64,000 nucleotides of DNA. Origin: Fasciolopsis buskii (taxonomy: Eukaryota; Platyhelminthes; Trematoda; Plagiorchiida; Fasciolidae). Made by a program: the position numbers and the translations under genes. Location of the stretch: the NCBI GenBank assembly GCA_008360955.1, contig LUCM01009232.1:1-64000 (forward strand). The letters are read 5' to 3'. Below are positions 31,600 through 43,363 of the stretch, one piece after another. Numbering within the stretch: the stretch's first letter is position 1; every line of letters starts with the position of its first letter. The notes under the pieces are model-generated. The model was given only the letters and a program-made list of their open reading frames with translations. It had not been told where the DNA came from and made no database searches.

Positions 31600-34400
31600 A
31601 TGAGACACCCACTTTAGCTAAGTTCGCTGTGGATTTTCTTATTCCACTTTGCCATTTCGATCTCCACATGGCTTCTTCCACTCCGTGGAATGGACCAAAA
31701 ATAGGTCTCAATATGACAGACGAGTTTTCGCCATACATAACACGTGACTCAACCAGCGTAGTCCACCTCGTTTCATACGCTGAGATAAGTTATTCTCAGA
31801 ACCCGCACCTAATACTAGGTTCCTCACCTCTGCAATACTCACCCCGTCACTGCATCTAATTCTGGCGATACTACCTAGACATCGGTGATTGAAAATCCCC
31901 AAACGTCGAACATCTTTGATACGCATACTCTATGGCTCGTAACCATGCGAAAAAAACTGAACACACTGTGGCTTAGTACACGCGACCTTTAGTGAAATGT
32001 CAAGCCGACGCCACGAGTGCTTCAGTCCAGCGTAAGCTGCTCGAGCCTTGGATATACGTGTATTTACCTCCACTGCCGAATTACATGCAACTGCGAAGGT
32101 AAATGAAGCGACCCACAGTCGTTGGTTCCTCTTCATCTAGTATCAATTTCTGGGCTACTGCCGTCCAGTCCTGTAACAACACTTTCCACTTTGAAGGTGC
32201 AAAGAACATGCCGAACCGAGCTGCAGACCTCGAGAGTCTTCCCGGGCGCGTTGTGGGTGGTCCGCAGATTCGAGCAGGTACACGACATCATCGGCGTAAT
32301 CTGATCACACAGTTCCTCTTCATTTGCCTTTTCAATCACTACATTCTGGTGACCTCCTAAAGCGTCCTCCGGTACCTCGTCCATGACGAAGTTGAACAGG
32401 AATGGAGAGATGGGGCACTCTTGTCGAATGCCACTAGTCGTTTCGAATAAACTCGAAGGTTCACCGTATACCCTCACGCGACCATAGGTATGCGAGTACA
32501 ATGCTCGCAACAGGTTCACGAACTTCGTTGGCATGCCCTTCCGGTGGAGAGCACTGAGTAGTGCTGGTCGATCCACGGAGTCGAAAGCATCTTTTAAGTC
32601 AAGAAAGACTACGATCGTAGGGCGGCGGTGCGTGTGGCGTTTCGAGTATCTACCGGAAAGTGAATATCTGGTCGATGCAACCTCAACCTGGCCGAAATCC
32701 GGCCTGTTGTTCGCGGATATTACTCTCGCAAATCGGTGTCAAACGGCGCAGCATTATCGAAGCTAACACCTTAGTAATTATCAGAATTAAACTAATCCCA
32801 CGATCATTGCTGCAGTCACTCCGTGTACCCTTCTTGAAGATGGGTACAATCAGTGACTCACCCCACGATAGCGGGATACGCTCCTCGTTTCAAATATCAC
32901 GAAGCAAGGAGGTAAGTGATTTCATCAGCACTTCTCCACCCAATTTGAAAAAAACTGGGAGGAGGTCGTCGGGACCGGCAGCTTTTTCCCTCTTCAGAAG
33001 CCGAATATTCGACTCCACTTCCACTTCCGTTGAGGGATCAAATGACACCTCCGAAGGATTCGCAGCTGCAGGCGTCGGACCAAATACGCTAGCGTGTGCC
33101 CAGCTAAACTGAGCTTTGAAGTGCTCAGCCCAACGGTCCAGTCTTTCCTGTCTACCATGGATGAGCTCTCCAGTCCTATCGCACACAACGTCACCAACCG
33201 AAGTTTACTGACCGCTGTTGTTACGTAAGAGCATAAACAGTCTTTGCGTGCTCCCTGAAGCATCCGCTGCTTCCATCTCTTCGGCTAACTTAACCCACCA
33301 GTTTTCGCGGTCATTCTTATGGCTTATCGTCAATTGACGCTTCAGCTGTTGATGCATCTTGTTCACCCCTTGCAGTTAAGGAGCTGGAATTTTTGCTCCA
33401 TTAGGCCCAACGACCCTTGGGAAGTCCACTATCTTTGATGAACGCTAGACCTAGAACTACAAGCGAAATCTGCTGCCAAATGCATCGCCTGCTCGATTTG
33501 ATCCCAGCGCTCGTCCACGTTGCTGCTCGTCGAAGTTCTTAGTTCGTCGGATAGTTTCTGTTCATAGCTGTTGCAAACAGCCCAATCAAACAGACGTTGG
33601 ACAGGCAATCGGGTTTGTGGCCTGCGTCGATGGTCATTTAGCTGAAGCAAATATCGCACTAAAACTAACGTATGGTTGGATTCGACGTACGTAGTCCGTT
33701 ACGATCTACAGTTCTGCACAGAACCGCGCGACGCAAACTATGTCGGAAATTCGTACTGGATTGGAATAAGTCATGTCGGCACAGAATTGAAGAAGTCTTT
33801 ATCCGTTATCTGCTCGTTGGTCAGGCAAGGCACATCGCCCACCAAAACAGGCTTCCGATGCCCTCAGTTTGGCAACCTATACACCTAAATCACTTGCCAT
33901 CACTACAATGTCAGACCCTTTGCTCTTCCGTACAAGAGTGGCGAGCTCGTCAAAAAACTCGTCTTTTTGCGTCAGCCTTTGCAATCTGTTGTCGTGTATG
34001 CCGAAATGACAAAGAAGCTGCGCTTAACGCAACTGTACTTCCGGATGCCGACCGATCCCTGCAGTCTCACGGCGCACAAATGACTGTTAACTGGGGCCCA
34101 GTATAAAAGGGCCACTTCAGTCTTTTCACTCAAGATTGGTCCCACGCCGCGTTGATCCACAAGTTGAGCTGTTTCGTCTCCTGAAGTGTGCAGGGAATAT
34201 CCTGATGAGATTTCAAGTGCATTTAGTTGAATTGCTCTACTCGAATTCAGAATTTGTCTCACTGAAGCAGCAGACATCAGTAGAAAGTGAGTCCATTATC
34301 AGAGCTAAACATGCCTGTTGGCCAGCCCGCATTAAAGTGCGCACGTTGTAGGAACCGAGATTCAGAGGCTGACGTGGTTTGAGAAAATGTGAACTAACAG
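31600..34400 (-). mobile_element. RTE-type LINE, near full-length coding region, dead
   Basis: On the minus strand the endonuclease starts with GSYNVRTL (about 34333-34356). It continues with GVGPILSEKTEVALLYWAPV and LCAVRLQGSV (34277-33972). A linker follows (33659-33429, then about 33190). The reverse transcriptase blocks come next: KAAGPDDLLPVFFKLGG (about 32990), SGIRQECPISPFLFNFVMDE (about 32430-32380) and the catalytic YADD at 32298-32287. The C-terminal region has ISKARAAYAGLKHSWRRLDI (about 32070), FNHRCLGSIARI (about 31890) and GAGSENNLSQRMKRGGLRWL (about 31820-31740). YADD lies in a different frame from the block just before it, and several stops occur, so the ORF is inactive. The order and wording match the RTE elements of flukes. 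Confidence 0.85.
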
Positions 34401-34949
34401 ACTGAAAACCACTCACTACACCATTTCACAATGTGCCCTTGCGAGTATCGGGTTTGTTTTCAGTGGAGACATTCTGGGTTTCCAGAGATGGCTAAGAGAT
34501 TTGGGTGGGGACAGAAGAGAGTTTCAACAAAAGGGGGGGCACTTTGAGCAGTAGCATACTTATTGCTACCCACTCCGTTCCATGCAATGGGCGCGACGAC
34601 CCACGCAATGTAAAATTATCTATCGAAGTGTAATTCATGGGGTCTGATTTATGGACACTGCTTGTATGCTGCTAAGGCGAAGAGCAAATAGGGCTCACAT
34701 TCAAAACTTTTGGTTGCAACAAAAACAACGGCAATGCAGTGCGGAGTTTTCTGCGTGGAAACCCATCTAATTGGATCGGTTATTCCTCCAATCGTTTTCT
34801 AACTGGGCTTCCATCATACCACGTCAAAGTGCTGTCTTGTTGTGATAGGTTCACACCATTCCCGTGGATCCTTTCCTTTTATCCAGACTGACCTAGTAAT
34901 TTGTTAACTTTGATGCTTACACTTCACCACCTTTCTTGAATAAAAATTA

Positions 34950-35610
34950 CGACAGTTCATCTCGTGCAGCTCTCTTGTGCTTTTCGAAAAAACCTCTTTC
35001 CTCGATGACCTTTTTTCTGATAAAGGACTGGTATACACCTGTAGTAATTCACTTCCAGCTATCAGTTTCAGACTTACTGTCGAACTAGATGAAATACATT
35101 TACTCTAAAATGTTCTGCTCAGCGCTTCTGAGAGTGGACCATTGAATTTCCTTATCGCGTATTTATACTTGGCTTTCTTGGATCAGTATCCTCAATCAAT
35201 CTGTAAAGGTTGCGACTATTGCAGATAGCCCTAGTCTTTTCGAATTTCCTTACATTTCCCTACCCACCACCGATCATGGTCACTTCTAAGGCTCCCGGTC
35301 AGCTTACTTCTCCGTGATTTGCGTGTCTCGTTGCGCCTGGACGGCCCGATCTGCGAGCATCCAACAGAGCAGTCGAGATCAGGGATATCAACTGTCTCTG
35401 AGACGCATACAGCCGGAAGCCCTTCATGCCAGTTGCCACTAATTGCATCTGCTCCAAGGGTTTTGATCAGATCCTGGGCATTTTGTTTTAATGATGCCCA
35501 CTGGAACTCATGTCGACGATTATCGTCTAGAAGTAGCCGTTCAGGAACGGCGGTATTTGAATTGGTGCGACCACAGACTAGTCACTGACCATGACACGAC
35601 CTGGGTCCAC
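34950..35610 (-). mobile_element. Second RTE-like LINE fragment (linker region)
   Basis: On the minus strand, an open stretch with LLLDDNRRHEFQWASLKQNA is followed by KSRRSKLTGS and RWWVGKCKEIRK. The next segment, in another frame, reads like NSRNLYRLIEDT. These match the region between endonuclease and RT of the same superfamily, where WW....EME.A...GNSR.LF.LI is typical. It is a separate copy from the one ending at 34.4 kb, because the same linker exists there in its own place. Confidence 0.5.
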
Positions 35611-36439
35611 AGCTGTGGACCGAAATGATCGACAATCTTCAATCGATCCACGCCACATATGACCGATGGTTGTGATCAGTCTGAATCCAACGCTGCGAAG
35701 ACGAAGGAGGAAGCCCGGCTAGCCGATTTCGCTTTTATGACACAGGTTGCTTCGGAACAAATCTGGATATTGCGTCTTAATCGTAATCTGCTCAATTGGT
35801 TAGAGCAGCAAACGGGCGTCCGATGTATCGGAAGTTAAAATCATCATATGACCACAACTTCCGTGGAAAACTCTTGAGAGTACTAGAAACAAACGCCAAT
35901 AGAACTGTATTTTACCTTCAGGAGGATTGCAGTCGGTAGATAGACAATGGCGCTTCAGTCGATGACTTTTGTAAACAAACGACTGTCCCATCGGATCCAC
36001 TCTATCAGTGCACGTTCAGAGTTATCCCAACACCAACCTGACTCGAAACGGGCTCAGCTGACATGCAAAAGTGAAGTGAGCGGAGGACATTGTGTCTAGG
36101 GTAAGAGGTGATTCTGAAAGTGTGGGTTTTTTTGCGCTCTTCGGTAGCGCAGGATATCTGTTGTAAGAGCTTCGAGATTTCTAGCCGAAGCGGCTTGTTG
36201 CTCTATCTGGTAAGTCTCCGAGCGTTGAGAGCAGTCTAACGAAGTGAATTCTTAGGTTTCAGTAATGCGATAAATTTATTTTCTGCCCCTCCACCAAGGC
36301 TGTCACCAGGTAAACTCAATGAACCGCAGTCTTTCTTGGTATCTTGCATGTCCCCTATATCAGATGAACGGAGGTGGGTAGGGCTCCCTTAGAAAGGTTG
36401 CTGTAAGCACTTTGGTGAACTATATCTCGCAGGTGCCTA
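35611..36439. other. No certain feature
   Basis: Sits between LINE and gypsy remnants. Probably further decayed repeat, but no motif can be read. Confidence 0.3.
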
Positions 36440-36640
36440 CACCACAGAAGAGGGTTGTTGTTAACCGGAAATCAAATACCAGAGCAAAACAGAAGACAGA
36501 GAGCCGCTGAATAGGCTTCAATCGACCAATCGATTGCTCATATGGCTAAACTGGAAAAAATAATCATAGCACAAATGTTTATCGAGGTGATAAATCTAGA
36601 TGCAACAAAGGATGGCCTTTGCACATGATATATGTTTCAT
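36440..36640 (-). repeat. 3' LTR remnant, second gypsy element
   Basis: On the minus strand AAGCCTATTCAGCGGCTCTC followed by a TTCTGTTTT stretch matches the right-hand copy at about 40345-40380 over some 35 bases with a few changes. A weaker match (tttatc...ggatgg) continues toward 36620. The LTRs have diverged strongly, so the insertion is old. Confidence 0.45.
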
Positions 36641-39600
36641 AACATTCTTTCCCATTTGCAAAAATTTCATGGTGATTGTGTGCAGTTTGGCAAACAGGGT
36701 AGTGAGAAGTGGAAAAATTGAACAAAGGTTGCCAAGCGTAAGTCTGCAATTGGTGACAACGAAGGCATCAAGTTCGCTAGTTGGCAATATTGCAGTGCTT
36801 GCCGACATCGAAAGAGCACAAAGTGCTTTGGAGTAGGATGCAAGCAAGGGGGATCAATAACAAATCTGAATGGAAAATGATTTTGCAGAGTTCTTATTCG
36901 CATGAAATTTTTGTGAGCGTAATTAGAAGGTGCAGGTCCCAAAAGTCCTATGGGCCAAACCTACTCTTCGCGAATACGCAAAAGATGCGGATGGACGTGT
37001 TGTTTCGGCCGCGGAAGATTTTCCTTGGACATCATAGTCATGAGAAACATGGATTAAATTGCTATCGGAAATACTCCGGTCCAAATTATACTGGAGCGGA
37101 TGAGAACCTATTGTAAAACTGAGATCATGGACAACCGTATATTAATCGCAAGCTGCGGAAGGCATGCGTCGTAACGAAGGAGGATATTTGCGACCCGAAC
37201 ACTAATCGGGTTTCGGCCAAGCAGTTCCACCTCTTCGCTTAGAGAATCGTACTTGCAACGTCGATTTTAATTATTCAGTAATGATCGGTTAGGATTTAGG
37301 AGCCAACTTGGGAGAAAAGTTCCAGTAGTTTCACGAGGGTTGTGAAGAAACAAACAGTCTTGATATGTTGTGTTGGATACTGTGTAAAGCAGAAAGCGTG
37401 TGGAGTGCAGTGCATCTAGAAGAGTCGATTTCCGTCGTCAAATTTTGAGACCCTGGGACTTCAGGTGCAGAATAACGGCTCTCCGAATGGAACCTTTTAG
37501 ACGTTCCATTTACCCCAATACATTGGTGTGACTAACAGCCATACCGTTTCCGTGGAGAAAAGTGGAGAGCTCTTCTGGCTCAGAAGAAATGTAGCAGTCC
37601 GAATATACACAAGCAGGCTTGTCAAAAATGCCTAACAAGTGAATCACACGATCGATAACGGAGGGAGAATTAACCGGTTAGTAGAACCCCACTCCTTGTG
37701 GAAGATGGTAATGGTTAATGATTCTTTGAAATCTATGCTAAGTTGCTTGAAAGGCTGGTTTGGTTTGATGAATGCTGCATGTAACGTTTTGAAAAACTTT
37801 GCATTCTTCTCCCTGAAAATTCGACAACAAGGTATCATGTCTTTCGCTTTTGGGACAGAAAGGGAGAAGTTCCGGACGTGAACATATTGGAGCATATGAG
37901 TGTCTCTCGAATTGCAAGCCGAAAGTGGAAGCACAGACACGTCGAGATAGCGTATTAGTCACATGGTTTTCGTGTCCTTGGGGATAGATGTCTTACCGAA
38001 ACGCAAAATGTTCACGCCCCGTCATTAGATCTCGTCTTAATTGGTTGCCAAACATGAATGCCGCCGATCGTTGGTCTGTCACCAGCCCAAAGTGATTGCC
38101 ACTCAGGAATTGGGGGCACTTTTTCAGCGCCTGAACTATGGTGTTAGCTTCCTTTCTACTGTTGAATGCCGCTTCTTGACTGGAATCAGCGTCTGAGAGC
38201 CACCAACCCACCATTCTAATTTGGGGTTGCAGCAATCGTGATGTCTGACGCGTCGGTTTCGACATCTAGGGATACGCTGGGTTTAATGGTTGCCTTAGCC
38301 GCATTTTCTACCTCTTTCTTCATTGACTGGAAACAGTGCACGATGCACGCAGGCAATGGGAACATGCGGGTTCATTTTATTTGAAGAGTGCGATATTCAC
38401 TGAGAGCAGTACGCAAACATACCCGTTCTTGTGCTTTGAAGTTTTACGGAATTCTTGTCACTTTGAGAGGTTCTAATCTTTCGGAATGAGCTCTTATATG
38501 ACCTTTGAAGACTTCGAACCGTATAATGTATATTGTTTTCATAGATATTGAGCTTTCATCTTCACTAAACGTTAAACCGTATTTCCCTGACTCTTCTGGA
38601 AATTTCCGTAAGTTCTGATCATGTTTGTGAGAAATGCAACTGCAGATTACCGTATCGTTCACATAGGCGAAGAAGCCAGGTAGTCGTTCTTTATTGATCA
38701 TGCAATTATTGTCCGTTGGAAACATGCGGCGCTGTGCGGCAAAATTCGTGTAGATTTCCGCCAGCCTCAAACTTCTTATGCTTTCTTTCTTCGCTTTTCT
38801 TAGAAATCGGGTCGCAAGCGCCATGTAGATCGAGAATGTTGAATATCTCGAACTGAGAAAATGTTTGAATCCACTGGGAAAGGATAGACATCCGGGTAGG
38901 TGCGTCGATTTATGGCTTGACCATAGTCAATATCCATGGGCTTTTTGTGGCGTTCATTGGATGTCACTAGGGTTTGAGCTCCTCATTGAGACCTGGAGAG
39001 CTTAATATTGCCCGCATTCAGCACTTTCTGGATTTGTTCTCAGATGAATAATTTGTCTTGTGAAGGATTCCGCCGGGGTTCTGTGGCTATTGGGTAATAA
39101 TTTGGCGCCATGTGTTTAAATAAAGATTGAGGTGCTACCTGCGCCACAGCGAAACCACCGATGTCACTTTGGAAAAGTGGCTCCACCCTTTTGTGTTGAA
39201 GGAAGTCTTGTCCGAGCAGGACGTCGGCGCACAGCTTTAGCATCACAGACAGTGTAACTGTTTCGTAAGTGGCTCTTTTATGTGTGACTGTAACACAACA
39301 ATGCTCGCTTGTGACACTTGTTGAAGGTATGTACGTGACCGTAACACGACTTCAGGGCGATTCGATTCTCCACTGGCGTTTCTTAACGAACTCCTGCGAG
39401 GTATAACTTTCTCAGCTGCCGGAATCGGCCAGAGTCTGTAACGGAACACCTTTTACGTCCACCTAGTACTGCTTTGGACAAGCATTGAGGATGAGCAGCA
39501 ACCAATGTAGACGATGGTAGTAGTAGAAGCTGGCACAAATCGTTTAGTAGTCAGGGGCGCTGGGTTTATCCTTTGGTATTGTCGCGTTTTACCACGGCCG

Positions 39601-40257
39601 TCGCACACAGATCCCTGAACAGGCCATTTCTGTTGAGGATGGCGACCGGAACCACAGTAATAACACAGTGTTACCAATCGCGAGGACAGCGTTGGTAACC
39701 CCCATCGGTATTAGATGATGTCGCCATAACTGAGGTCCTTGAGGAATGGAGCGAGATATTGGTATCACATTACTCCGATAGGTTAACAATTTTATTTTGG
39801 GTAGCACCTAACTGTTTGGTTAACTCGAACGCTCTCTGAAGATCAAGAGTTTCCTCTTCCATTAGCTTCTGGTGTATATCGTCAAACTGTATCCCGTTTG
39901 CAAAAGCACCTCGAGCTAGCCCCTCACGGTGTACTTTCGTTGATACAGATTTCTAACCACAATCTTTAAATAAATACATTAAGTGATCCGTTAACTGTTC
40001 AAGACTGACCGTCCTGTTGCATAGTAGGGGATGGGGCAAACCTAGAGAACATCTCAGTTTCTCGCTTGAAGCAGCGACGGTTGAGAGTATGAGCGGTATC
40101 TTCAGAAGTAACATATTCTCTAACTTATTTAAAAACATTAAGGGATCCTAAATTGATAAGGGTGTCCAAACTATTCGGCTTGACGGCCTCGATAGCAATA
40201 AGGAAGATACCGAAGGTCTTACGTCAATAAATCCAGTGATCTCTGGTATTTGGGGAA
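36641..40257 (-). mobile_element. Ty3/gypsy retrotransposon, CsRn1-like, dead
   Basis: Minus-strand domains run in order. Gag begins near 40138. A zinc knuckle CYYCGSGRHPQQKW lies at about 39665, with the fourth ligand lost to W. The protease active site LADSGS is near 39415-39430 and its distal DVLLGQDFLQ is near 39215. The reverse transcriptase has MDIDYGQAINRRTY near 38930 and a catalytic box altered to YVND near 38665. RNase H has GLVTDQRSAAFMF (38090-38040). The integrase core (37760-37400) includes PFKQLSIDFK and a following segment like CVYSD. Stops and frameshifts interrupt every domain. The CHCC-type gag knuckle and the RT wording point to the CsRn1 lineage described from the fluke Clonorchis. 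Confidence 0.8.
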
Positions 40258-40269
40258 TTGGGGTCAGCA
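40258..40269 (-). other. Probable primer-binding site of the gypsy element
   Basis: On the minus strand TGCTGACCCCAA lies between the 5' LTR remnant and gag. Ty3/gypsy elements of the CsRn1 group are primed by tRNA-Trp with a site starting TGGTGACCCC; one base differs here. Confidence 0.45.
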
Positions 40270-40700
40270 TTGGACTTCTCTGGACAGAGGAAGTTATCCA
40301 CTTTGACGAGTAGTCAACTAAGTTGTCACAAACTACCAAACTCTAGAATAAAACAGAAAGCAGAAAGCCACTGAACAGGCTGAAATAGAAATAGTGTTTG
40401 GATATTTATCAAAACGACAGAGGATGGGCTCCGCAAGTGATTTATAAATAATAACAAGAGTTTTCCTTCGGGACTCCTGACCGGAGCCTTTGATTGAAAA
40501 GTCTCACTCAATGCCAGTGAGTGGTTGATCCAGCGCGGGAACTCTTAGCCGATGTGTGTTTATCACTACCCGTCCTCCTCGAGGCATTGAGCAACGCGGT
40601 CCTGCTTGCATTACGGAATTTGTTCAATTTTTGTAATTCATTACAAACGGTTGACAGACATCCGCTAAGCAAGAGAGCGATTAGTGTTCTCCACCAAAGC
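40270..40700 (-). repeat. 5' LTR remnant, second gypsy element
   Basis: Matches the left-hand remnant in the core CAGCCTGTTCAGTGGCTTTC followed by TGCTTTCTGTTTT (minus strand, about 40380-40345). It lies on the correct side of the primer-binding site. The outer border is not visible. Confidence 0.45.
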
Positions 40701-42061
40701 TTTTACTTCTAGCCTGGACCGGTCCGTAAGGCAGTGGGGAATGGCCGAGTATAAGTCCATCTACTTAGCTCAGTTATTCTTCCATTCAGTTTCCGAATTG
40801 ATTTACAACTCAAATGAATGGCCAGGAGGCTAATTCGTCGGGCCTCTACCCACTAGCCTTCCAGGTTTGATTGAGTCCGTGTACAGTGGCAACAAAAGTC
40901 CCGTTGATCTACGAACTCTAATGGTTGGCTAGAGACAATGGTGGTTATGGATGCTGACCCAAATGCGAACACGTTGGATAGTATTTTCAGAAGATCCGAT
41001 CGCTGTTTAGCCTGTCACTGGGAAATAGCGATATTGCAATCAGGCAAAGGTTTTCGCCGCCATAGTGTAAGTAGCCACGGCCACTGTTTAGACTAACTCG
41101 GAGGAGTGAATTCATTTTTCACAGAAGAAAAAATTGGGAACTGACTGTTAATGGCTAAGTTGAAACCAAGGCCCCGTGGCTTTGAAATCGACGATGAGGA
41201 ATAACTGACCACTGTTGGTCATGGGCAGGAAACTATGAAGGTACTGTTTCACGGTTTCGGCTAGCCTGGTAAAAGTCGTCAGCCTTGTATTTGCTTCAAA
41301 CTTTAATTGATTCTCAAACGGAACCTCGTTCCGTCGATTGGTACTATGGATTACGAGTATGGAGCTTAAAATTTCCATTAATCCTTCCTGTTTTTGCCTC
41401 ACTTTTGCTGCTTACATTTTGATGCTTGTCGTTTACTTCCCTTCTATTTCCAAACCCCAGTGGAGAATCGCTCTTTTTGGATTCGAAACACGCCACTGAT
41501 CCAAATGTTTGTGCTGCATTTATCCTTATCATTAATGGCTGTTTGGCTTCTCTGGTCATTTTGAATTTTAATTCACTGTGATTTGTTTGCAATACTTGAC
41601 ACATTCGGTTGATATAAGTGTCTTAGTAATCCCTTTGTTGGGGTTGACGTTGGTGTTTGTGCTAATTTGTATTTTGCTTATACATGTTATAGAAAGTGGT
41701 TATGATATGAACTGATTTTAACTGTTTTGCTCAACTAAATAGTCAATCTTGATTCTTTTTAGAAGTTTATTTAATGTTTATGATTGATCCCTATAGGTCC
41801 GTTCTTGACAACAATCTTACTCATGAAATTTTGTAATTGTCATACGTGTATCTCAACATCCAGCTAAGTATGGATGACGAAAGTTGTTCTTTCAATAGTT
41901 AACCTGTGAAATTGTTGAAATCCCACTTTAAACTAGTCAAATCCGTGAAAATGATTTACTCTTAAATGGTCCATTCTTCGTTTATTTGAGTTCCATCTGC
42001 ACACACACACACACGCACCACAGTTTCATTTTGTTGCCGGTTTGCGTTTTCTACAACTCAG
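40701..42061. other. No certain feature; AC repeat at 41998-42015
   Basis: Two adjoining minus-strand open frames (41604-41344 and 41402-41148) look partly protein-like but have no domain or splice support. An (AC)n run of about 18 bases ends the region, close upstream of the acceptor at 42061. Confidence 0.35.
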
Positions 42062-42106
42062 ATCTTGAAGCATGCCGAAGAGGTGGAGGAAATCTTGCGC
42101 ACATCG
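42062..42106 (+). CDS. Candidate internal exon
   Basis: A 45-base exon between tttgcgttttctacaactcag and GTAATT. In phase 0 it reads ILKHAEEVEEILRTS, a helical segment. It can be joined without frame conflict to the next two candidate exons (42614 and 43293). A second frame is also open. Confidence 0.4.
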
Positions 42107-42613
42107 GTAATTCAAATGGAGTACGACGAAGACACGAGTCGATTTAGTTAGTCTCTTTGAGTATTGTTTTGTTCGACTTATCTGGTCGCTTTCAGTTACG
42201 TGCACACAGGTACTTGTCACCGAGTGATTGCTTTGCTCTGCACGGTTGCGTTCCTAGCAGTGGATACGTACATTTAGTTTGTTTTTAGCAGACTGACCCA
42301 ATGTCGCAAAATAACTGAATACTAAAGGTTGAGTGCAGTCGAATCTGCCCTTTGTGCAGAATATATGCTTATTTCATTCACGAACTTACACGCGTGCATA
42401 GTCACGAATCTATTTTAGTGGCTGCTTTCACTGAATTTACTATCGAATCCTCATCGATCAGCACATCGGTTACTTCTTTCATACTTGTGGTATATGATGT
42501 GCGATTGCGTCCTCTAGTATATCAATCCCTACCTGAACGTTTTTTAGTATATCTCTCTTCATACCGCTTTTTCTTCCAGTCTTCTTCAAACACTTGATGT
42601 CTTTTTCTTCTAG

Positions 42614-42653
42614 ATTGATGAAAAACCGCCAAGGTTTTCATTCCTTGTTGCTA
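42614..42653 (+). CDS. Candidate internal exon
   Basis: Very good acceptor (tgatgtctttttcttctag) and a modest donor (GTATCT). Forty bases, entering in phase 0 and leaving in phase 1, reading IDEKPPRFSFLVA plus one base. Phases fit both neighbours. Confidence 0.35.
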
Positions 42654-43292
42654 GTATCTTTTTCAACATATCAAAGAGTTAGCCAACCAACCGACCTCAG
42701 AGTTCCTTAGTCTAGCATTCTATCCACAATTTTGAGGATACCATTTACATATTTTGGTTGCTTTTTAAAAGGTATATCAAAGTACGAATGAATGTTAATT
42801 GTTGACAGGCTAATGATTTTTATATAAACAATTTTACTTTTTTGATCTCATCTTTGTGCGTAGTTTGGACAAACTGACCGGAATGCAATCATGTTGAATA
42901 ATGTCCCTAAAATTATGGGTTACCTGATATCATTCAGGCACATTCATCAGATGTCTGTTACCTATAGTTAAGGGTTTTTGAGCGCGAATCAGATTCCACT
43001 GATAAATGAGCATAGAATGAATCTCTGCTTGCTCACTTGTCCATTGCATCAGTTATGTATCCCCGTCACTTTCTCACAACCCACTGATGTACATTTTGTC
43101 ACGTATTCTATATCGCACACGCACAGTTCCACATTTGTGCAGTCGTCCATAATTCCTCCTCTCCTCTATCGAGCTCGATAATTATGTTCCTTGGCTCAAT
43201 ATCTGAGGTCGTTTGGTGTAAGTTTGTCAACCGTTTATTCATCGGCTGACACGGTTTTCTTTTCGTTTCCTCGGCCTTCTTGTTTGATGCAG

Positions 43293-43363
43293 AAATGAAA
43301 CTACGCAACGATTTGGCATATACAGACTGGAAGTCACCGCCGGATCAAACGCCCAAATGTTGA
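43293..43363 (+). CDS. Candidate terminal exon
   Basis: The acceptor cttcttgtttgatgcag precedes an exon entered in phase 1, reading MKLRNDLAYTDWKSPPDQTP then KC and a TGA at 43361-43363. Joined to the previous two exons it would give at least 52 residues of a small, charged C terminus. No family recognised. Confidence 0.45.

Noticed and set aside
31629..33112. Several plus-strand frames of 60-150 codons
   Set aside because: They are antisense shadows of the RTE reverse transcriptase on the minus strand.
41148..41604. Two minus-strand frames next to the gypsy 5' LTR, considered as gag
   Set aside because: They lie outside the LTR and show no gag motif.
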